Positions 5,312 through 7,700 of a DNA stretch of 7,700 nt are shown here, piece after piece. Numbering within the stretch: the first letter of the stretch is position 1; the number at the start of each line of letters is the position of its first letter. Both the position numbers and the translations under genes were made by a program. The notes under the pieces were generated by a model, which was not told the origin of the DNA, made no database searches, and was given only the letters and a program-made list of their open reading frames with translations. The stretch is from the NCBI GenBank assembly GCA_016296415.1, contig JAEDJH010000062.1, positions 1-7,700 on the forward strand, in the 5' to 3' direction. The DNA is from Clostridia bacterium. Lineage in GTDB: Bacteria; Bacillota; Clostridia; Christensenellales; CAG-138.

Positions 5312-6165
5312 AAAATCTTTCACATACATATATGGAAAAGAGCAAGATCGCCGTCAAAGCCGTTGACGACGTGAGCCTTACCGTGGAGCCGGGCGAGTTC
5401 CTCTGCATAATCGGGCATACCGGAAGCGGAAAAAGCACCCTGATACAGCACTTTAACGGGCTGATGCAGCCTACCTCCGGCAGCGTGACCGTTGACGGGT
5501 ACGACATGGCGGACAAAAAGCAGCGAAAGCTCGGCAGGGAGCTTGTCGGCATGGTGTTCCAGTACCCCGAATACCAGCTTTTCGAGGAGACGGTGTATAA
5601 GGACGTTGCGTTCGGCCCGACCAACATGGGTCTTGACGCCGAGGCGGTGAAGAACGCCGTGTTTGAGGCAATGGAGCGTGTGGGGCTTGCGATAGACAAA
5701 TTCTGCGAAAAATCGCCCTTTGACCTTTCCGGCGGCGAGAAGCGCAGGGCGGCGCTTGCCGGCATAATCGCCATGCAGCCCAAATACCTTGTTTTGGACG
5801 AGCCCATGGCGGGGCTTGACCCGATGGGCAGGGCGGAAATACTCGGCGTGCTTGAAAGCCTCCGCAGGGAGAAAAACACCGCCGTAATAATGATAAGCCA
5901 CTCCATGGACGACATAATGCGCCACGCAACGAGGGTCGCCGTGCTCGAAAAGGGCAGGCTCATACGCCTCGGTGAGCCCAGAGAGATATTCAAAGAGACA
6001 AAGCTTATACGGGAGATGGGGCTCGACATACCGCAATCGGCGCAGATAGCGGAGCTTTTGCGGAAAAAGGGCGTCGCCGTTCCCCCTGAGGTCGTTGCTG
6101 AGGACGAGCTTGTTGAATTTGTGCTTGCCGCCGCAGGGCGAAACAATGGGAGGATAAATGGTTAA
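5296..6165 (+). CDS. ecfA2: Energy-coupling factor transporter ATPase EcfA2
   Basis: This is the second ATPase of the ECF module, 289 residues. Motifs are complete: Walker A GHTGSGKST (40-48), Q-loop VFQYPEYQLFEETV with Q89, signature LSGGEKRR (144-151), Walker B YLVLDEP (164-170) with E169, and switch histidine H202 in MISHSMDD. YPEYQLFEETV and the N-terminus MSIVVKNLSHTY are characteristic of EcfA2 rather than EcfA1. The ATG at 5296 lies inside the end of ecfA1 (16-nt overlap). GGAGG (5278-5282) is 13 bases away, so translation probably depends on ribosomes arriving from ecfA1. The C-terminal region (about 235-289) has the helical tail typical of CbiO-type ATPases. The last eight bases overlap ecfT. 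Confidence 0.95.
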   Translation: MSIVVKNLSHTYMEKSKIAVKAVDDVSLTVEPGEFLCIIGHTGSGKSTLIQHFNGLMQPTSGSVTVDGYDMADKKQRKLGRELVGMVFQYPEYQLFEETVYKDVAFGPTNMGLDAEAVKNAVFEAMERVGLAIDKFCEKSPFDLSGGEKRRAALAGIIAMQPKYLVLDEPMAGLDPMGRAEILGVLESLRREKNTAVIMISHSMDDIMRHATRVAVLEKGRLIRLGEPREIFKETKLIREMGLDIPQSAQIAELLRKKGVAVPPEVVAEDELVEFVLAAAGRNNGRING

Positions 6166-6967
6166 GGACATAACGCTCGGACAATATTTCCCGGGAAATT
6201 CCCCCATACATCGACTTGACCCGAGGACGAAGCTGCTGCTTGCGCTGGCGTTTATCGTGCTTACGTTCCTTGTGAAGGAGCTTGTGATGTTCGTGCCGGT
6301 GATACTGTTTGTCGGTGCGGTGGTGTTCATCGCAAGGCTTCCGCTGTCATACCTATTAAAATCGTTAAAGCCGATGCGCTTTTTGATTATACTTATGCTG
6401 CTGTTCAACCTGTTCTTCGTTTCGTCGGGCAGGGTGCTGTTTGAGTGGAAGTTCATAAAGCTGACCACGGGCGGCATTGAACAGAGCATTTTCATCGTTT
6501 TGAGGCTGCTGCTGCTCGTAAGCGGCACGTCGCTTCTGACGCTGACCACCACGCCCGTTGCGCTGACGGACGGGCTTGAAAGAATGCTTTCGCCGCTTGC
6601 AAAGATCGGCTTTCCGGCGCACGATATGGCAATGATGATGACCATTGCGCTGCGCTTCATCCCCACGCTGCTCGAGGAAACCGAGCGCATCATAAAGGCG
6701 CAGACGGCAAGGGGTGCGGACTTTGAGTCGGGGAACATAATAAAGCGTGCACGGTGCATGATACCGATACTTGTGCCGCTGTTCGTCAGCTCGTTTCGGC
6801 GTGCGGACGAGCTTGCCATCGCCATGGAAAGCCGCTGCTACCACGGAGGCGAGGGCAGGACGAAGATGAAGGTGCTGAAATACTCCGTAAGCGATCTGAT
6901 CGCCGTGTTGATAATGGCGGCGCTGATCGCCGGAACGGTCGTTCTGCAAGGCGTCCTGTTCGCCTGA
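6158..6967 (+). CDS. ecfT: Energy-coupling factor transporter transmembrane scaffold EcfT
   Basis: EcfT is the membrane scaffold linking the EcfA1-EcfA2 ATPases to substrate-binding S proteins. The 269 residues show hydrophobic helices at about 26-60, 72-90, 108-130 and 245-266. Two cytoplasmic coupling motifs are present: AQTARGADF (181-189) and AMESRCYHGGEGRT (222-235). The first keeps the classical Ala-Arg-Gly. The second reads Ser-Arg-Cys (225-227); the arginine expected to sit in the ATPase groove is kept. HRLDPRTK (18-25) near the N-terminus is also family-typical. GGGAGG (6148-6153) lies four bases before the ATG, slightly close but strong. The gene overlaps ecfA2 by 8 nt. No S-component gene is adjacent, as in group II ECF systems that serve several S components encoded elsewhere. 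Confidence 0.95.
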   Translation: MVKDITLGQYFPGNSPIHRLDPRTKLLLALAFIVLTFLVKELVMFVPVILFVGAVVFIARLPLSYLLKSLKPMRFLIILMLLFNLFFVSSGRVLFEWKFIKLTTGGIEQSIFIVLRLLLLVSGTSLLTLTTTPVALTDGLERMLSPLAKIGFPAHDMAMMMTIALRFIPTLLEETERIIKAQTARGADFESGNIIKRARCMIPILVPLFVSSFRRADELAIAMESRCYHGGEGRTKMKVLKYSVSDLIAVLIMAALIAGTVVLQGVLFA

Positions 6968-7099
6968 GCGATATTTTCGCCCTGCGGACTTTCGCTTTAT
7001 CGGGTTTAATCCGGCCGATTTTTCCGGCGGATCTGCCGCTGTCCGGGGAATTTAAGCGGCGCATTTGACACTCTGCGGACGGATACTCCGCCGTTATCG

Positions 7100-7107
7100 A
7101 AAGGGAG
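7100..7107 (+). promoter_or_regulatory. Shine-Dalgarno deciding a TTG start
   Basis: AAAGGGAG (7100-7107) is a strong ribosome binding site six bases before TTG at 7114-7116. The first in-frame ATG (7141) has no comparable site and would cut off the charged N-terminal flank of the membrane helix. TTG is therefore the preferred start. Confidence 0.7.
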
Positions 7108-7113
7108 CTTATT

Positions 7114-7548
7114 TTGATAGGTAAAACCGCAAGAACCGTAATGCTTATCGCTGCGGCCGTCCTCGTTATAGGGGCGGTCGTGCTCAACTTTGTGCTCGAC
7201 AGTCGGGGCGGCTATGCGGAGCTGATAACGGCACTTGAAGGTTTTGGATATACGGTGGAGATGGATGACGTGATACTTGCGGACTCCCGCACCGAATGCA
7301 CCGTTGACGAGCTTTTGGAGGAAGCCGACAAAGCCGAAGGGGTCGCCGCCTCCAGGCGCGCGGGCTTCCCGTCGGATATTTATAAAAGCGGCACGGTTGA
7401 CCTTCTTCTCGTGGTCTGCGAGGAGGCGGACACGGGCGAGCCGGTCGTCATAACGCTGTTCGTGCTTGACGGGAGCATAGAGCTTGCGTTCGTGCAGTAT
7501 TCCGATGAGGGCGGTACGGTTCGGATAAAGGCGCTCGGTGAGAGCTGA
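7114..7548 (+). CDS. Single-pass membrane-anchored protein of unknown function
   Basis: The 144-residue product starts with TTG. It has a short basic N-terminus (MIGKTAR), a hydrophobic helix at about 9-28 (an uncleaved anchor or signal-like segment) and an acidic soluble domain (about 30-144) that should lie outside the membrane. The domain reads as alternating helix and strand: YAELITALEGFGYTVEMDDV (34-53), an Asp/Glu-rich helix TVDELLEEADKAEG (63-76), then strands TVDLLLVVC (94-102), PVVITLFVLDG (110-120) and SIELAFVQYS (121-130). I do not recognise the family. It follows ecfT after 146 bases without a convincing intrinsic terminator, so it may be partly co-transcribed with the ecf operon. 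A perfect TTGACA (7065-7070) upstream lacks a -10 at proper spacing. A strong terminator follows at 7645. Confidence 0.75.
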   Translation: MIGKTARTVMLIAAAVLVIGAVVLNFVLDSRGGYAELITALEGFGYTVEMDDVILADSRTECTVDELLEEADKAEGVAASRRAGFPSDIYKSGTVDLLLVVCEEADTGEPVVITLFVLDGSIELAFVQYSDEGGTVRIKALGES

Positions 7549-7644
7549 GACGGTGATGAATCGCTGAATGTGAACGGTAAAATGCAAAGTTTCAGGACTG
7601 CCGCCTTGGGGGCGTACTCTAAAGGACAGTTGCTATGCAGGATG

Positions 7645-7674
7645 CGGTGCAGCCCGTGAGGGCTGCACCGTTTT
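7645..7674 (+). terminator. Strong rho-independent terminator
   Basis: CGGTGCAGCCC (7645-7655) and GGGCTGCACCG (7660-7670) form a perfect 11-bp stem with a GTGA tetraloop, followed by TTTT (7671-7674) and more T-rich sequence. It lies 96 bases after the 7114-7548 gene and would end its transcript. The 96 bases between hold no recognisable gene or RNA family. The palindromic stem may also work in the opposite direction, although no T-tract is visible on that side. Confidence 0.85.
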
Positions 7675-7700
7675 CCTTTGTTTCAAGCGGATTTCAGCGG

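Noticed and set aside
4433..5329. 298-codon minus-strand open frame opposite ecfA1
   Set aside because: It is entirely antisense to ecfA1. Its His/Arg-rich composition and lack of domains indicate a shadow.
5320..6825. 501-codon minus-strand open frame opposite ecfA2 and ecfT
   Set aside because: The opposite strand encodes two unmistakable, motif-complete genes. The frame is low-complexity, rich in Ser or His/Arg, as expected for an antisense shadow.
7065..7070. Perfect TTGACA -35 hexamer before the 7114 gene
   Set aside because: No -10-like hexamer lies 16-18 bases downstream; GATACT is too close (11) and TTATCG too far (23). Not called as a promoter.
7549..7644. Small structured RNA between the last gene and the terminator
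   Set aside because: Only a weak 4-bp CGCC/GGCG stem (7602-7614) and an ACTG/CAGT pairing are visible, without any known RNA consensus.
7635..7700. Possible gene start: AAAGGA eight bases before ATG, open to the window edge
   Set aside because: The 22 codons run through a perfect 11-bp terminator stem, and the peptide resembles nothing I know. An open frame of this length is expected by chance, although the next bases beyond the window could change this.

Overview
This window looks like chromosomal DNA from a low-to-mid GC Gram-positive bacterium, most plausibly a Clostridia / Oscillospiraceae-type member of the Bacillota. That placement is inferred from purine-rich Shine-Dalgarno sites before most genes, the lspA-rluD pairing, a Firmicutes-style two-ATPase ECF module, small single-pass membrane proteins, and GC-rich hairpin clusters between genes. 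No rRNA, tRNA, CRISPR array, transposase or phage gene is visible. The window is gene-dense and no gene-free stretch exceeds 300 bases.

Left block (1-3915). A TetR-family regulator on the minus strand (59-631) is divergent from a three-gene plus-strand cluster. The cluster holds a HEAT-repeat plus class I SAM-dependent RNA methyltransferase of the Trm14/UPF0020 type (784-2337), lspA (2398-2904) and an rluD-type pseudouridine synthase (2901-3869). lspA and rluD overlap by 4 nt and are surely co-transcribed; the methyltransferase probably joins them. Two of the three products modify RNA and the third matures lipoproteins. The 152-base divergent gap contains a near-consensus tetR promoter and a long-range inverted repeat that could be operator half-sites.

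Middle (3870-4465). rluD ends at a UUCG-tetraloop terminator. An unusual GC-rich element follows, able to fold into a long stem closing three perfect hairpins, and it flanks the 3' end of a convergent minus-strand gene for a small membrane-anchored protein (4020-4322). That gene's promoter is back-to-back with a clear plus-strand promoter for the next operon. The plus promoter carries a dyad across its -10/start region and a 5' leader hairpin.

Right block (4466-7700). An overlapping three-gene operon, ecfA1-ecfA2-ecfT, encodes the shared energising module of a group II energy-coupling-factor vitamin/metal transporter. No substrate-binding S component is in the window. EcfA1 has glutamine instead of the usual switch histidine, which suggests one degenerate ATPase site. 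A TTG-initiated single-pass membrane protein of unknown function (7114-7548) follows, and a very strong intrinsic terminator lies at 7645-7674.

I found no complete new defence or mobile system. The signals most worth checking are the three-hairpin element at 3929-4020, the H-loop substitution in EcfA1, the promoter dyad and leader of the ecf operon, and a 15-codon peptide that echoes the methyltransferase C-terminus.
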